Assembly (NCBI GenBank): GCA_015698045.1
Contig: BLAL01000197.1
Coordinates: 1,648,423-1,712,422 of the forward strand
Direction: 5' to 3'
DNA length: 64,000 nucleotides
Source of the DNA: Rhizophagus clarus
Taxonomy: Eukaryota; Glomeromycota; Glomeromycetes; Glomerales; Glomeraceae
In this document: positions 34,100 to 46,539 of the stretch, piece after piece
Position numbering within the stretch: position 1 is the first letter of the stretch
Layout: each line of letters opens with the position of its first letter
Translations under genes and position numbers: made by a program
The notes under the pieces: model-generated
The model's database searches: none
Seen by the model: the letters and a program-made list of their open reading frames with translations, nothing else
Told to the model about the DNA's origin: nothing

Positions 34100-35970
34100 A
34101 TGTTATATTCGACATTATTATGTCATAGTCGAATAGTGTACTACTTGCTAATTGAACGTCATGTCACGTATCATGTTAAATATTACACATATCATTAATT
34201 AAAAGTTTAAATTTAAACCTTTAACGAAGTTTCCCCTTTTTATTCTTCCTTTTTTCTTTTATCTTCCTCTTTTTCTCGTTTTTCTTTCCCTTCATTCTTC
34301 CCTATCTTCATTCTTCCTCTATTCTCTATTCTTTCCCTTTTTCTTTCCTTTATATTTCTTTCTCCTTTTTTACCTATCATATATCTTCGTTAAAAAATGT
34401 CTTAATGAAATGTTTTCTAATGTTTTGTTTATTTTTTTTCTTATTTTTAGATAGTTTCTTCAGTCTTCTTGGATGTGAAATTTTAGTAAGTTCGCTTTTT
34501 AATTGTTTTATTTTAACGAACGGTCTTTAATGGTTCATATTTTTTTTTTTTTTAGGTGGTATTTTTTTGGAGTTTGGACTTGGACCTCAATAAGTGAAAA
34601 TTTGCTTTTTTTTTAACTCAACAAACTTACTAATAGTTTGTATTTTTTTTCTTTTGCAAGAAGTATAGTTCTTCAAGATATTTAAATGTGTGGAAATTTA
34701 ATAGGAGAGATGTTGATATTTTGATTTTTAATTATTCTTTAACTAATATTTCATTTTTCCTTTTGTAGACGACTGGTTTTTAAACGCGTACTAAAAATTA
34801 GGAATTATTTGATTTAATAAAGCAGCTATTAACATTTCGTTGGTAACTTTTTGACTCTATGAAAGCAGAATTTCTGTTGATATTTCTTTAGGTCTAATTC
34901 TTTTAACAAATTGTTATTAGAAAAGGTTGGGGAAGAGGTTTTTTGTTTTTTTGTTTAATAAATTGTTTTTTTTTTTTATAGTGTTGCCTAACGAAAAACA
35001 TTACTGAGTTTTAGAATTGAGATGAGGGAAGGCTGAGGGAAAGCTTCTTTACTTTTTTTTTTAATAAATTAATTTTTTATTATTTGTAGGGTTAACCAGT
35101 CAAAAAACTTTATCAGGTATTGCAGTAAGATAAGGCTGAAGAAAAGTTTTTTCGTTATTTTTTTTAATAAATTAATCTAATTGATTTTTTCTTTTTTATA
35201 GGTGTAGGGTTACCAGATGAAAAACATTACCAGATTTTGAAGTTAAGGTAAGGGAATATTGGAAAAAGGGATTTCGTAGTATTTTTTAACTAATTATTTT
35301 TTTTTTTTTTTATAGGTTGCTGGATAAAAATATTGTTGATAAATATATCCATGTAGATAGTGGATACGCAAGAAAAGTCATTAATTTAATAAATTTTTTT
35401 TTTACTTTTAACAAACTATTACTAACAGTTCATTTTTCTTTTGTTTTAAACAGTCTTCATGAATAATTTGATGTAATTTCTATTTGTATGATTGGTCAAA
35501 CTTCAACTCTGAATTTCCAGATAAGTTTTCGAAAAAAAATATGAAACTATAATTAAAAAATAATGTTATACTAACAAACATTTTTTTTTATATATTTTGG
35601 CATTTAATTTTCAGATTACAGATGAAACATCAGTAAGCTTTCAAAAACAACTTGGTAACTTACTTTAATGAAAAGGCATTAAATTTTAGTTTTATTTTTT
35701 TATTTTTTGTAAAAAATTAAAGTTGTCCAGTTTTGAAAAAAAAACTTAAAAAAAAATCATTTTCTAACAGTTTCTGAAAATCAGACTTCTACTTGGATAC
35801 TAGAATTTCCAATTTCAAGTAAGTTTCAAAAAATTTGTAACTTTTTAAAAAGAAGTTTTTCTAACTTTTTTATTTTTTTTATCAGCTCCAATTCGAATAC
35901 CTGAATTCCCAAATAAATTTGAAACTTCTTGAAGAAATAAGTTTTGAACCTTCACTTTATTAGATTTGGA
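34100..35970 (+). repeat. Degenerate exon/intron-like array A with pyrimidine-rich leader
   Basis: Begins with TCATAGTCGAAT (34123), then TTTAACGAAG and a C/T-rich leader (34225-34380). About a dozen blocks of 18-50 nt follow, each between a T-rich tract ending in TAG or CAG and a GTAAG-like donor. Three units at 34920-35280 are clearly related to the 1-1735 array (TGTTGCCTAACGAAAAACAT near 34981; GGGTTACCAGATGAAAAAC near 35206). Later blocks differ (CTCCAATTCGAATACCTGAA). Not coding in any continuous frame seen. Confidence 0.6.
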
Positions 35971-36662
35971 TCAGTCCATTAGAATTAAAAAAAAAATTTG
36001 TGTAGTTTTTAGTTGTATACAATAAAAATTTTGTAATAATTTATTTATCAATTTAGTATTTATAATTAATTGAAATAAATTAATAATAGATACTGTAATA
36101 TAAATCAGTTATAATAAAATTAACAATTAGATGACAATGAATTATATTGACTCTATACATTACAATCAGACATAACCTATTGATTACATTTTAAAAATTA
36201 TAAATTGATGCTATAACATCAATCGGTAAGCTGCCAGATAAAAAAAATGGATATCAATAGATCAATTCAATCAAATAAATAAAAAAAAAACTGGATAGCA
36301 GTAGGCCAATCCTATTGATATCCAGTTGCAAATGAATAGGTACCCTATTGATATTCTATTGATAACCTATATATACCCAATTTATGCCATTTTAAAGTTA
36401 CCAATTAAGTATCCTGATAAATAAATTAAAAATAATTGAGAATCATTTAGGCTCCTATAGGATAGCCTAAATGATTCCTGATTTGGCAATCTTCGACCTG
36501 TGAAGAAATTTAAAAACTTGTAAAAAGTGCAAATTAACAAAATATTAAAAAATATCATCAATTTGTAAAGTTATATGCCCAATTTTGTTATTCATATCTC
36601 TTATAGAAAATACAAATAATAAAAATGAGGGTACGACTGAATTGTTAACAAAAAGTGGGAAT
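35971..36662. other. AT-rich spacer with two perfect hairpins
   Basis: No gene. TGGATATCAATAG (36248-36260) is complementary to 36312-36324. GAATCATTTAGGCT (36440-36453) is complementary to 36464-36477 around the loop CCTATAGGAT. Confidence 0.6.
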
Positions 36663-36665
36663 AAT

Positions 36666-39001
36666 CACTAGTCGAAAAAGGAATATTCGGCCTTAATGAA
36701 ATTTGGCCTATATTCAACCAAAATTAAAATTATTCGAACACAATTAGTAATAATCAATGATTATACATATATTTGACCTTTATTAAATCATAGTCGAATC
36801 TAATATTAATTGTGTGTCACATGAACTCACATCGTATGTCACGTAATCAAAGTTTAAAAAAAGGATCTTTATGCTTTTTTTAAACTTTTAACGAAACTCT
36901 TTCCTTTTTTCCTTCGCCATTCCCTTTTTCCTTGCCCTCCCCTCTCTTTCGTTTTTCACATCCTTTTGTCCTTCCCTGTCCTTTATCTTTCCCCTTTCTT
37001 TCGTCTTTTCCCTTTCCTTCGTCTTTTTCTTTCCTTTTCCCTTTTCTCTTCTTTCTCTTTTCCCACTTCTCTCGACCTTCTGTTAAAAAAAACCTTTACA
37101 AAACGTCTGATTTTTACGTAGTTATTTTGGTCTTCTTAGACACGAAACTTTAAGTAAGTTTTTCTTTTTTTCTCCCAATTACTTTTATTTAATAAACGGT
37201 TTCTAACAGTTCATTTTCTTTCTTTTTTTAGGCGTTCTCTCAGATCTTTTCTTTGGAACTTGGTGGAAAAACTTATTTTTCTTTAATTTTTTAACGAACT
37301 TTGTTAATAGTTTGTTTTTTTCTTTTGTAGACAACTGGTTGGCTCTTTAGGATATCCGGACGTCTGTAACTTGTTGAGTCATTTCTTTTTTTGCAGCTCT
37401 TCGACTCTTTGGAGCATTTCAGTGAGAGGGGAAGGAGGAGTGGTTTTTGTATTATTCGATTTAATGAAACGTTGCTTAACATTCAGTTTTCTTTCTTTTT
37501 TAGGCGACTGACCTTTAGACACGAAGAGCTTCTTTTAATTACTCCTTAACAAAACTTACGTTTCATTTTTCTTTCTTTTAGGAAACTGAACCTTACGTGG
37601 AATTTCGACGGTTAAGTTTGTTTTTTTTAATCATTTTCTTTTTTTTTTCTAACAAAACTTACGGTTTGTCTTTCTTTCTATAGGAAACTGACCTCTAAAC
37701 TCAGAATTTCAGTGAGATTCTTGTCTTTTTTTAATTAATTTTTTTAGTTCCTTCTTTAATGGAACTATACTTAAATTCTTTTTTTTTTTCTTTTTTTTAG
37801 GCGATTAGTTCTTCAGATTCTTGGCATATGAATAGAGAACACATAGGATCTTGGTGAGAAATTGGACGGTAAAAATTCAGTAAGCAATCTGGTAGACAAA
37901 CGTCCTTTTTTGTTTCTTTTCGCAATGATTATTAATATTTCGTTATTATTCTTTTTTAGATAACTGGTTTCTCGAACATTTGGATGCAGTATTCAGCAAA
38001 GTAAAAAAAAAAATAATTTTTTTTTTGTAATTTAACGAACATTGCTAATATTCGCTTTTTTTCTTTTTTTTTAGGCAGTTTTCAAGTTTCTCTTGGGATC
38101 GATTGGATATTGGTAAACGAAAAAAAACAAATTTTTCTTTTCACTTTTATTTTAACGAACTATTGCTAACAGTTCATTTTATTTTATTTCCTTTTTTTAG
38201 ACGATTCAGTGGTGATTATCTCGAAAGTTTGGACTTGGATTTTAGTAAGTGAAAAAGTGATTTTTTTTTTCACTTTTATTTTAATGATTATTACTCATTG
38301 ATCATTTTTTTTTTAGATAATTTCTCAAGTCTCTGATGGAATACCTGCAGGTAAAAATGTTTTTTAATTTTTTCGTATTATTTCAATGAATATTATACTA
38401 ATATTCATTTTTTTTTCTTTTTATAGGAAAATTGGCTTCACTGAAATCAGATAAAGTTTCATAAGAGAATAGTCTCAAAAAAAGCGATCATAAAGCTCTA
38501 TGTAGGTATATATTAGGCCACCATCAACAGCCTTCAGTTTTTACCTAAAAAATGTTAACATTTTTTTTCTTTCCATTTTTTTTTAGAAAATTGGTCTGGC
38601 TTTGAACTATAAATGCGTTTTTTTGCCACATGGGTCTTAATAGATAGTGGTTGTAGATGGATGGTGAACAGATGGATGGATGAGAATGATAATATATAGA
38701 CAGATATTAGATAGAATTTTATATGTATAATATGTAACTATTAATAAAATGTAACTATAAATAAATGTTAATAAAACTACTATTATCTGGCCTTAAAAAA
38801 TTTCTAGTTTGACCTATTTATCAATAATATTCGGATTATATATAGTAGTCGAATATAGTTTTTTTTTAGGTCGAATAAATATGTAAATATCCTAATATAG
38901 GTTGAATTTTTCTTTTCGAATTTGAGACGATTGGCACCCTAAATGCGCCAAAAAAATTGGCCTCAATTTGACATGGCCGAATTGTCCTTTTTTGACTAGT
39001 G
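36666..39001 (+). mobile_element. CACTA-terminated element, 2336 bp, non-autonomous
   Basis: The left end CACTAGTCGAAAAAGGA and the complement of the right end, CACTAGTCAAAAAAGGA, are near-identical inverted repeats that continue into ATTCGGCC. AAT lies on both sides (36663-36665, 39002-39004), the 3-bp target duplication expected of CACTA (EnSpm/CMC) elements. Subterminal TCGAAT and TTGGCC motifs recur at both ends. No transposase ORF is present; the interior is exon-like array B. Confidence 0.75.
36880..38640 (+). repeat. Exon/intron-like array B inside the CACTA element
   Basis: Same head as array A: TCATAGTCGAAT at 36788, TTTTAACGAAA and a C/T-rich leader (36890-37080) at matching spacing (about 92-94 bp). 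About 12 blocks of 28-50 nt follow, each preceded by TTTCTTTTTTTAG-like acceptors; many are followed by GTAAGT, GTGAGA, GTAAAC or GTTAAG. A loose consensus of the blocks begins RCGACTGGTT and ends near TTGGAATTTCA. Other parts of each unit (AACGAACTATTGCTAACAG) are repeated in the intron-like spacers. Confidence 0.65.
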
Positions 39002-39004
39002 AAT

Positions 39005-40559
39005 TAACATCTTTATAAAAAAAACATATATAATCACATGTTGATTTTTTAATTACCAAAGCACTTGGCTGATCATTCACAAAAGCCATTTGGCTGATCA
39101 TCTGCTCATAACTATTACCATTATTGGTTAAATTACACAGCCAATTTCCAATTTATTAACACGTATTAATATGAAAATTTGCATAATGTAATTTATTTAT
39201 AAACACGTAAATTTGCATGATTTTCTTATTCATATTATATGCAATGACAGCATTCAGCTATTAATTATATTTTTCTGCAAATTAAATTATTAGAATGTCA
39301 ACATTATGACAGACGTATTACATTATGACAGACGTATTATAATATAACGTTTATAAATAAAATTTTTTTACAATTAAATCTTTATAATACGAATTAGATA
39401 GATATTTGGCAATTTAACCTTTATAATAAAGTTGTTAATACTAATAGTAAAATATTTGGTATAATAAACAATCGAAGATAATTTATAAATATAATAATAT
39501 AAAAATATTTTTATTCAAATAAATAATATTAACTAATCATTAATTTTTCAAATTGCTAGGCTTGATTAACTAGCCTGATTTAAGTCACCTTCATCATCAA
39601 GTATCTAAACCACTTCTTCTTTGCAGAAATATAGGATTTAATGTCAATGTTGATTTAATATCAATTTGATATCTTCACTATATCTTTATGATATCATAAT
39701 TGAAAATTGAATCGACAACTTTAAGTTTAGACTTAAATATGCTGATTAGATATTAATTTGATGACAATTCGTGATGACATTAAATTGATATCAAATTAAC
39801 ACATGATTTGACACTTAATCAGCATCATAGTAATATCATTAAAAAATTAGTTTAACATAGAAATTGCATTGTATTAATATCAAATTAGCACTATAATAAT
39901 ATCGAATCAACATCTCAAAAATATTATTTCAAATATTAAAATATCTACTCAACATTACAATTACATTATTTAGACATTAAACTACTAACTTAAAAATATC
40001 ATTTCAGATATTAAAATATCTTCTTGATATTAAAACTACATTATGTTAACATTAATTTAACATTTCAAAATATTATTTTTCAAAATTAAAATTAGTATGA
40101 CAGACAGAGAAGATGTCATACAATTTTAGGGGCAAAATTTTTTTATTATGAATACTATAATAAAATTTTTATTATAGCATCTCTTTATAATATATAGTAT
40201 ATAAATAAAGTTTAAATTTGATTAGAGTTAATTTAACCAGTCAAAGTTGATGATTTTTAAATCTTAATTCTGGTCAAACTTTTCTTAATTCTGGCCAAAT
40301 TCATAATTCTGGCCTAAACTTAAATAAATTTGAAAAAATACAGGTCAAATGTAACTTTATATTTATATATTATAATACTTCAATTTAAAAAACAAAAATA
40401 AACTTATTAATCATCCCTACACTTTCATTAAAAAAAAAGTCATTACTCAAACTAAACTATCAAGAAGGATCTTCATTTGAAATTAGTGTTTTTTGTATAT
40501 TAAAAATAAAGAAAATAAAGTTTCAAAAATCAATGCCATTAATACGTAAAATGCCAATA
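39005..40559. other. AT-rich spacer with GATATC-like words
   Basis: No gene. 39640-40080 is full of 'atatcaaatt' / 'gatatca' words similar to the satellites at 50.2 and 63.4 kb, but without a clean period. 40210-40330 repeats 'aattctgg(c/t)c'. Confidence 0.4.
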
Positions 40560-41198
40560 ATTTCACATATATTTAATAAAAATTTAAATAATTTAATATA
40601 CAAATAGTTTCGAATCTGCTGAACAATTTTCACTTAATATACAAAGGTGATTTTCATATAACCAATGTATCTAAATTACGCTCTGAAGTTATTAAATAGA
40701 TACATAAATAACAAACGCTAATTTCTCTATACATACTGATTAAAATATTAAGAAAATCAAGTTCCAATTAAATTCGGCCTTACTGAACAATTTTCACTTA
40801 ATACACAAAGACAATCTTTTTATAACCAAAGTGCCTAAATTACGCTCTGAAGTAACTGAATAGATGCAAAAAATTTCAAAAATCTGAATTTAATTATGCT
40901 ATAAATAACGCCAAAAGCTTTACAAATATTAGATAAAAAATCATACTAATTGATATCCAACTAGTTTCGACCATGCTGAATAATTTTCACTTATTATATA
41001 AGGGTAAATTGCATATGATCAAAGTGCCTAAATTACGCTCTAAAGTTACTAAACAGAAAAAACAATAAATTTAAAGTTAGAAATACAGATAAATTATCAA
41101 ATATCAGATAGAATATATAGAAAATTGAGTTACAAGTAGTTTTAGTTCTGCTGAACAATTTTTACTTATTATACAAGAGCAATATAATTACTGTAAAA
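40560..41198. repeat. Four tandem copies, 165-195 bp
   Basis: CTGAACAATTTTCACTTA-like cores at about 40619, 40783, 40976 and 41151. The first three are followed by '(a/g)t(a/g)tctaaattacgctctgaag'-like sequence. The fourth copy is cut by the Tigger element at 41201. Confidence 0.75.
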
Positions 41199-41200
41199 TC

Positions 41201-43246
41201 TCGAATTTAAGCACCTACCAAATTTAAGCACCTCCATCACTTTTGCTGCAATGTTCGTATAAACTAAAATTAAATACCCCCAAATTTAAGCACCCCTTAT
41301 ACCAAAAATAAAATGTGAGCGTCAGATTAAATAAATTTTTTTTTTTAAAAAAAAAAATGAAAAAAAAATTTTTTAGAGTTTATAAAGCGAATAGGTAAAA
41401 TACTAAAATTTATTTAAAAGAAAAGAGTATGAGTTAAGAAATATTTCAGCATTTCTTTTCTTTTTGTGAATATATTGGATTTCTTAGATAGCCTGTTAAA
41501 GGTAAGTAATGGCAAACAAGTGTATTTTAAAAAAATTTAAGTATTTTTAACTTTTTTTTTTCTTTTATTTTTAGATGTAACATTAAAACTTAAAATTATG
41601 CAGAAAATTTTAGCTATTAACCTTACTAAGAATACATGAAAAAGAACTTTATGTAAGAAATTTTTTATTTGAATTATTTAAATCAAATTACTATTTAATT
41701 GCTAACAATTTCAACGTCATCATCAAACTCTTCTAAATTTTCTTTTTCATACTCTGCAATCAATTTATCAATTTCTTCATAGACCATATTATCCTCTGAT
41801 CCATCTAACAAATTTGAGATAGAACATTTTTTAAATGAATTGAAAATTATTTGATCTGAAATAGCATCCCAAGATCTTTTGACTCATCCGCATACATCAC
41901 TAATTCTTGCTCTTTTTAAGTTACCTGCCGCGGTTACACCTGAACCACCCCTACTCATCCATTCATGCCATTCTTTTTGTAAATTATCTTTAAAAGGTTT
42001 GTTTATTGATACATCCAATGGTTGACATACACTAGTTAATCCCACAGGGATAACAGCTAAATGAAAATTATGTTGCTTAAATTTAATTTTAACACTTTTC
42101 TCTAAATGACCACGAAAAGAATCATAAACTATCATGGCAGATTCTTTTGATAAATTTTCTGACATCCGAATCCTAAACAAAAAATCTATATAATTTTTCA
42201 TTAAATCTGAGGTCATTCATCCATTATCTTGGAACCGGCAAATAACACTTTTTGGAATAACTTCACCTCGAGGAAGTTGTTTACCCTTGAAAATACAAAT
42301 TGGTGGATATTTCGTGCCATCTAATAAGTAATTATAATAAATTTATTAGATTTGAATAAATATATATAAAAAAATAAAATTTAATACCTGCTGAACAAGT
42401 TAAAACTACGGTAAAATGATTTTTATCATTCCCAGTAGTACAAATATGTACTGTTTTATCACCTTTATTATTAACCATCATGTTTCCTGCCATATCAAAC
42501 CACACAGAGGTTTCGTCTATATTGAAAATGTTATTCAAATCAAAATTAAATTGTGCTCTCAGCCTTATAACAAATCGTCGAAATTCATCCAATTTTTGTT
42601 CTATATCTTCAGGCAGTTTTTGTGAAATTTTGGTTCTTCTTCTTAATGACAAATCAAATCGTTTCATAAAAGAATTAATTCAAGATAGATTCCCTTGAAA
42701 TTCATACTCTCCTGCTGGATATAATGCTTGAATCACAGGTTCTTTGAGAATTTTACACATTTGTAATCTCATTGAAATATAATTAACAGCAAACCCTTTT
42801 TTTCTTTGTTCAATTATCCAGTTATACAAAAACTTTCTGCTTCAGGATAAAAAGCTTTTCTTTCTGGAGTTCCAGCACGTTTCTTTTTTTTGTTTTTCTC
42901 TTTCCAACTACTACTTTGTTTTATCTATCTTTCTACCATTGGAGCATTTAAATTAAAATGCTTTGCTGCGACATTTCTTCCATTTTCTTGAGCGTACTTA
43001 ACTACTACTAGTTTTTCTTCGAGTGAATATGATGTACGCTGTCTTACACCTACTTTTTTCTGTGTCATTTTCAATAAAAAATATTTTAAATCTCTATTAA
43101 TATAAACGCGTAAAATTTTTTTTTTTAGAAAATAGAAGCGTGTAATGCTGATCAAAGATCTATAATAAATCAAAATTAAACACCCCTACCAATTTTTATA
43201 ATCACGTGATTGTAAAAAAGGGGTGCTTAAATTTGAGATTTTACGG
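41201..43246 (-). mobile_element. Tigger/pogo (Tc1-mariner) element, 2046 bp
   Basis: TIRs: left CTGTAAAATCTCGAATTTAA then GCACC; complement of right CCGTAAAATCTCAAATTTAA then GCACC. TA lies at both outer edges (41199-41200 and 43247-43248), the expected target duplication. Contains one decayed transposase gene. Confidence 0.88.
41695..43068 (-). pseudogene. Tigger/pogo DDE transposase, decayed
   Basis: Start MTQKKVGVRQRTSYS at 43068. N-terminal CENP-B/Psq-like helix-turn-helix (SLEEKLVVVKYAQEN, NVAAKHFNL), a second HTH half (YNWIIEQRKKGFAV), then the DDE domain: IFNIDETSVWFDM (first Asp), a 68-nt intron at about 42319-42386, KYPPICIFKGKQLPRGEV, AMIVYDSFRGHL (second Asp), LTSVCQPLDVSINKPF and KEWHEWM, with a C-terminal SFKKCSISN and acidic tail ending at 41695. 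This is the usual order of pogo/Tigger proteins. Stops: TAG 42925, TGA 42680, TGA 42217, TGA 41884. All four are at positions where the family normally has Trp. A one-base deletion lies near 42840. TGG is still used elsewhere in the same gene. Confidence 0.85.
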
Positions 43247-43248
43247 TA

Positions 43249-43965
43249 TGTCAAAAATACTAAATTTACGTTCTAGAAAAATTTTACATATATTCAAAAT
43301 ATTATAAATTATTGATTTTTTAAAGTTTGTACAAAATCTGTCTGAATAACCAATATCAGAAACTCAAAAAAACTTATTTTTCTCATAAAATTACATATAT
43401 TTTGACTGTCAAAACTACATTTTCATTCCTACTTTTAAAAGGATCTTGAAAAAAGTGTGTTTTTTTAAATAAACTTTACATATATGTGAGAAAAAAATTT
43501 TAATAGTAAAAATGAATAACCAATTTAAGAAACTGGTAGAGCACATGATAATCTATTAAATTACTTTATTTAGTATAACACAGCATATTAAAGTTAACAG
43601 TCAGTTATAAAATAAAGTAACCTAATTAAGGTTACACAAATTTTTATTAATATATAAATGATTTATGTTTGACATCTTCCTTGACTGATAATATTAAAAT
43701 AACATCGCATTAAGATCTCAAGAATATTGTTTTCAAATATTAAAAATGTCAAAGCTACATTGTGTTAATATTAAATTAATATCAGGAAATTATATTTATG
43801 ATTTAATTGATTTAATTAATAAATATAATACATAATTTTTGTATATAACAAAGATTTTTATAGTTAACCCAAGTGTGTAATCATAAATAAGAATAAGAGT
43901 CAAAATTAAAAACAAATAAAAACAAATAAAAATAATAATAAAAAAAAGGGTTTTATTTTTTTCCG
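43249..43965. other. AT-rich spacer, no gene seen
   Basis: No credible ORF. 43690-43790 resembles the ATATTAAAAATATC-rich DNA at 39.9-40.1 kb. Confidence 0.4.
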
Positions 43966-44170
43966 CACTTGTGATATATCGCACCCTGAACACTCTGGGT
44001 AAAATTACGGTAATGCTGGGCAAAATTAAACATGTGACATTTAATTAGGGGCATGAAGAATAGATTTTTTACAACTGAAAAAATTCTAAGTCCCCAGAAT
44101 ACATATAAAAAAATGAAAAGAGAAGGGGTGTGACACAGGTGACAAAAAAAGGTGTGATACATCACAGATG
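43966..44170. mobile_element. Possible short MITE with imperfect TIRs
   Basis: The left end CACTTGTGATATATCGCACC and the complement of the right end, CATCTGTGATGTATCACACC, match at most positions. Length 205 bp, no ORF, no clear target duplication. Confidence 0.35.
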
Positions 44171-44984
44171 CAGAAAATTATTAAACCCTAAAAAAAATTA
44201 TATATATTTATACTATAATGTTAAATAGTTCTATGACCTGATGGCGATATTATAGTTTATTAATTCGATGTCATGGTAATATTATATTGATATCGTAAGG
44301 ATATTTCACAAAAAAAAATAATTACAAAAAATACGACTAAACATTGTATTGCTTAAAAAATTATAAATAATTTATATAAAATAATTATAAGAAAAATTGG
44401 AATAAGTTATATGGTTACAACAAAAGCAAAAAACCAGAAATGTTATTCTTGTACCTATAATAAACTGCAATATGGCCTGAAAGGTTAGAGGTCGTAGGAA
44501 CACAGCCATTCATAATCTTTTTAATATTATAATCATTAAAATTATTCAAAAAAATTAAGCGTTATTCATTTATGTGAAAGTATTTAAGCGAGAAAGAAAA
44601 AGAAGAAAAGTAAACATGAAGAAAAATAATGAAGCTTTGTATCCATGTCATTTTCAAAGCCAGTACAAGCACGTTTATATTCTCTTCAGGAGGAGAAGAA
44701 TACATATTTTGTTTAGAAGCATTGTCAGAACTTTCTTGAGAAACAGAAGAAAAGGTGTTTAAGAAAGTTTAGTAACAGGTTAAAAAAAACAAGATAAATA
44801 TAAATAAAAAACCAAATATTTATTTTTGAGATTTGTAAAAAATTCATCAAATCAACATCACCCAAAATTTCAAGATTTCTGTAAAGTAACTAACAAAGAT
44901 TATGTAAAATTAGTCTATTTTGAAGAAGTAATAATAATATTATATAATATTGAATATTTACCCAACAATCTTTCACAATTTCAT
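44171..44984. other. AT-rich spacer, no gene seen
   Basis: The 62-aa Arg-rich frame at 44574 lacks any supporting feature. Nothing else recognised. Confidence 0.4.
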
Positions 44985-45960
44985 GAAATTTTTCACTAGC
45001 TTGCCATTCGTATAACTTGTTCTAAATCGTTAATTGATTTTGGCTGCAATAAGGTTCATCAGGCCTATTTGCAACTAATCTCACCAAGTAAATGGTAGTG
45101 CTCATTACTCTTCTTTCTTTCATTTATTAACATTTTTACTTCATCATCAGTCCACATATTTTTTTATTTGAATTTTTTTTTTTTAAAAAAAAAAAAGAAT
45201 AAAAAAAATAGAAAAACGAAATTTTTTAAATGGAATAAAAAAAAAATGGAAAAATGGAAAACTGAATTTTTTTAAATGGAATTAAATTTTTTTTTTTCAA
45301 TAAACTAAACAATATATACTTGTTAATGATATTATAATAATTATTACTAAATTAAAAAAAGGGGTTAAAAAAAAGTCTAATTAATAATATTACTCATAAA
45401 TAATGTAATAAATTACTACTCTGATTGACCAAATTAAAATAAATCTTACTTATGTTACAATTTTACTTGCGACTTACCTGTGATAATATAATATTTATAA
45501 TATACTGAATACCCGTGACTTACTTACAACTCACCTGCGACTTACCTGTAACTCACTCACAACATTACTTGATGTAAAACACTATAATATAATTGTGAGG
45601 TTGATCAATAATTTAAAAATAATTAAATTAATCTCTCTCTATAAAATTTCTATAAACAAGTTACAAATTTGAACTTTATTATTTTACAAAAAGAATTTAT
45701 TCACTTAATGCTCTATCAACGCAGCCTTAATATCAAATATATTCAAAGCATAATTAATAATTGGATGAAGTTCTATAACTTAAATAACTTTTAATTTGAA
45801 TCATTTATATTGTCTCATTTTTCAATTTCTGTATCCTTTTGATTAGAAGTGTTTGGATTACTATTATCATCTTCATTATCTTCACTATTATTATCATCAT
45901 AAAAATTGTCATTTTCATCCTTGTCAAAATCATTATGAGCTGAAGCATTAGATAATGCAC
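44985..45960 (-). pseudogene. Myb/SANT-like gene fragment with acidic N-terminal piece
   Basis: On the minus strand, MWTDDEVKMLINERKKSNEH then YHLLGEI (from 45157) has the start of the same trihelix domain seen at 8298 and 59021 (W-x2-(D/E)-(E/D)...L...R...N..Y). It breaks down after about 40 residues. Further upstream (45960-45800) a minus-strand stretch is rich in Asp, Glu, Asn and Ser (NDFDKDENDNFYDDNNSEDN), like acidic regions that precede or follow such domains. Whether the two pieces belong to one gene is uncertain; 45170-45780 between them is poly-A/T and AT-rich. Confidence 0.4.
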
Positions 45961-46499
45961 TGGTCAAAATCAATTCTATCAGGTACATATTGGAGACTTA
46001 TATATTGGCGGCTAATTAGATAAATATTGGGTATTTTTACATATCAGATACCTGATTTATTACACTTCAAAATATGCCTAATTACTAAGACCCCGATATC
46101 TAAACTATTGGTCACCGATATGTTATTTAATATATATCAGGCACAGTTCTATCTTACACATATTAGGTACCTGATATGTAATACAAATTTTAATATATTA
46201 GATTTTATATTATATAACGTATTAAGAAATTTTTTAGAGTTTACTTTCTTTATAAATTTTTCTTTTTAGAAATTTTTAATTCGTTTAATGTAGTTTAAAA
46301 AAAATTTTTATTGTCTTATTTGTTTGTATTATCAAGTTTATAAATTTTTCGTAAAGTATTTAAAAGTATAATTATTATTGTTAATATTTTTATTTTATTA
46401 TGTATTTTATTACAATAAATTAATAAAAAAGTTACAGTCATTTATAATACAAGTTTAAGAAAAGTTTGCTCAAACTTTTTTTAATCGTGATCACGTTAG
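45961..46499. repeat. TATCAGGTACCTGATA-like palindromic patch
   Basis: Between 45979 and 46180 the words 'atcaggtac', 'tatcagatacctgat', 'atatcaggcac' and 'aggtacctgatatgtaat' recur in both orientations, so the segment can fold; probably a degraded foldback element. 46230-46499 is AT-rich with nothing seen. Confidence 0.45.
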
Positions 46500-46539
46500 A
46501 ATCAAAAGGAACAAGGGAAACTGCAACCTAAAATAAATA

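Noticed and set aside
36932..37153. 73-aa Phe/Ser/Pro-rich ORF
   Set aside because: Produced by the C/T-rich leader of array B; no protein signal.
43966..44165. 70-75 aa ORFs on the minus strand
   Set aside because: They lie within the possible MITE and have no domain.
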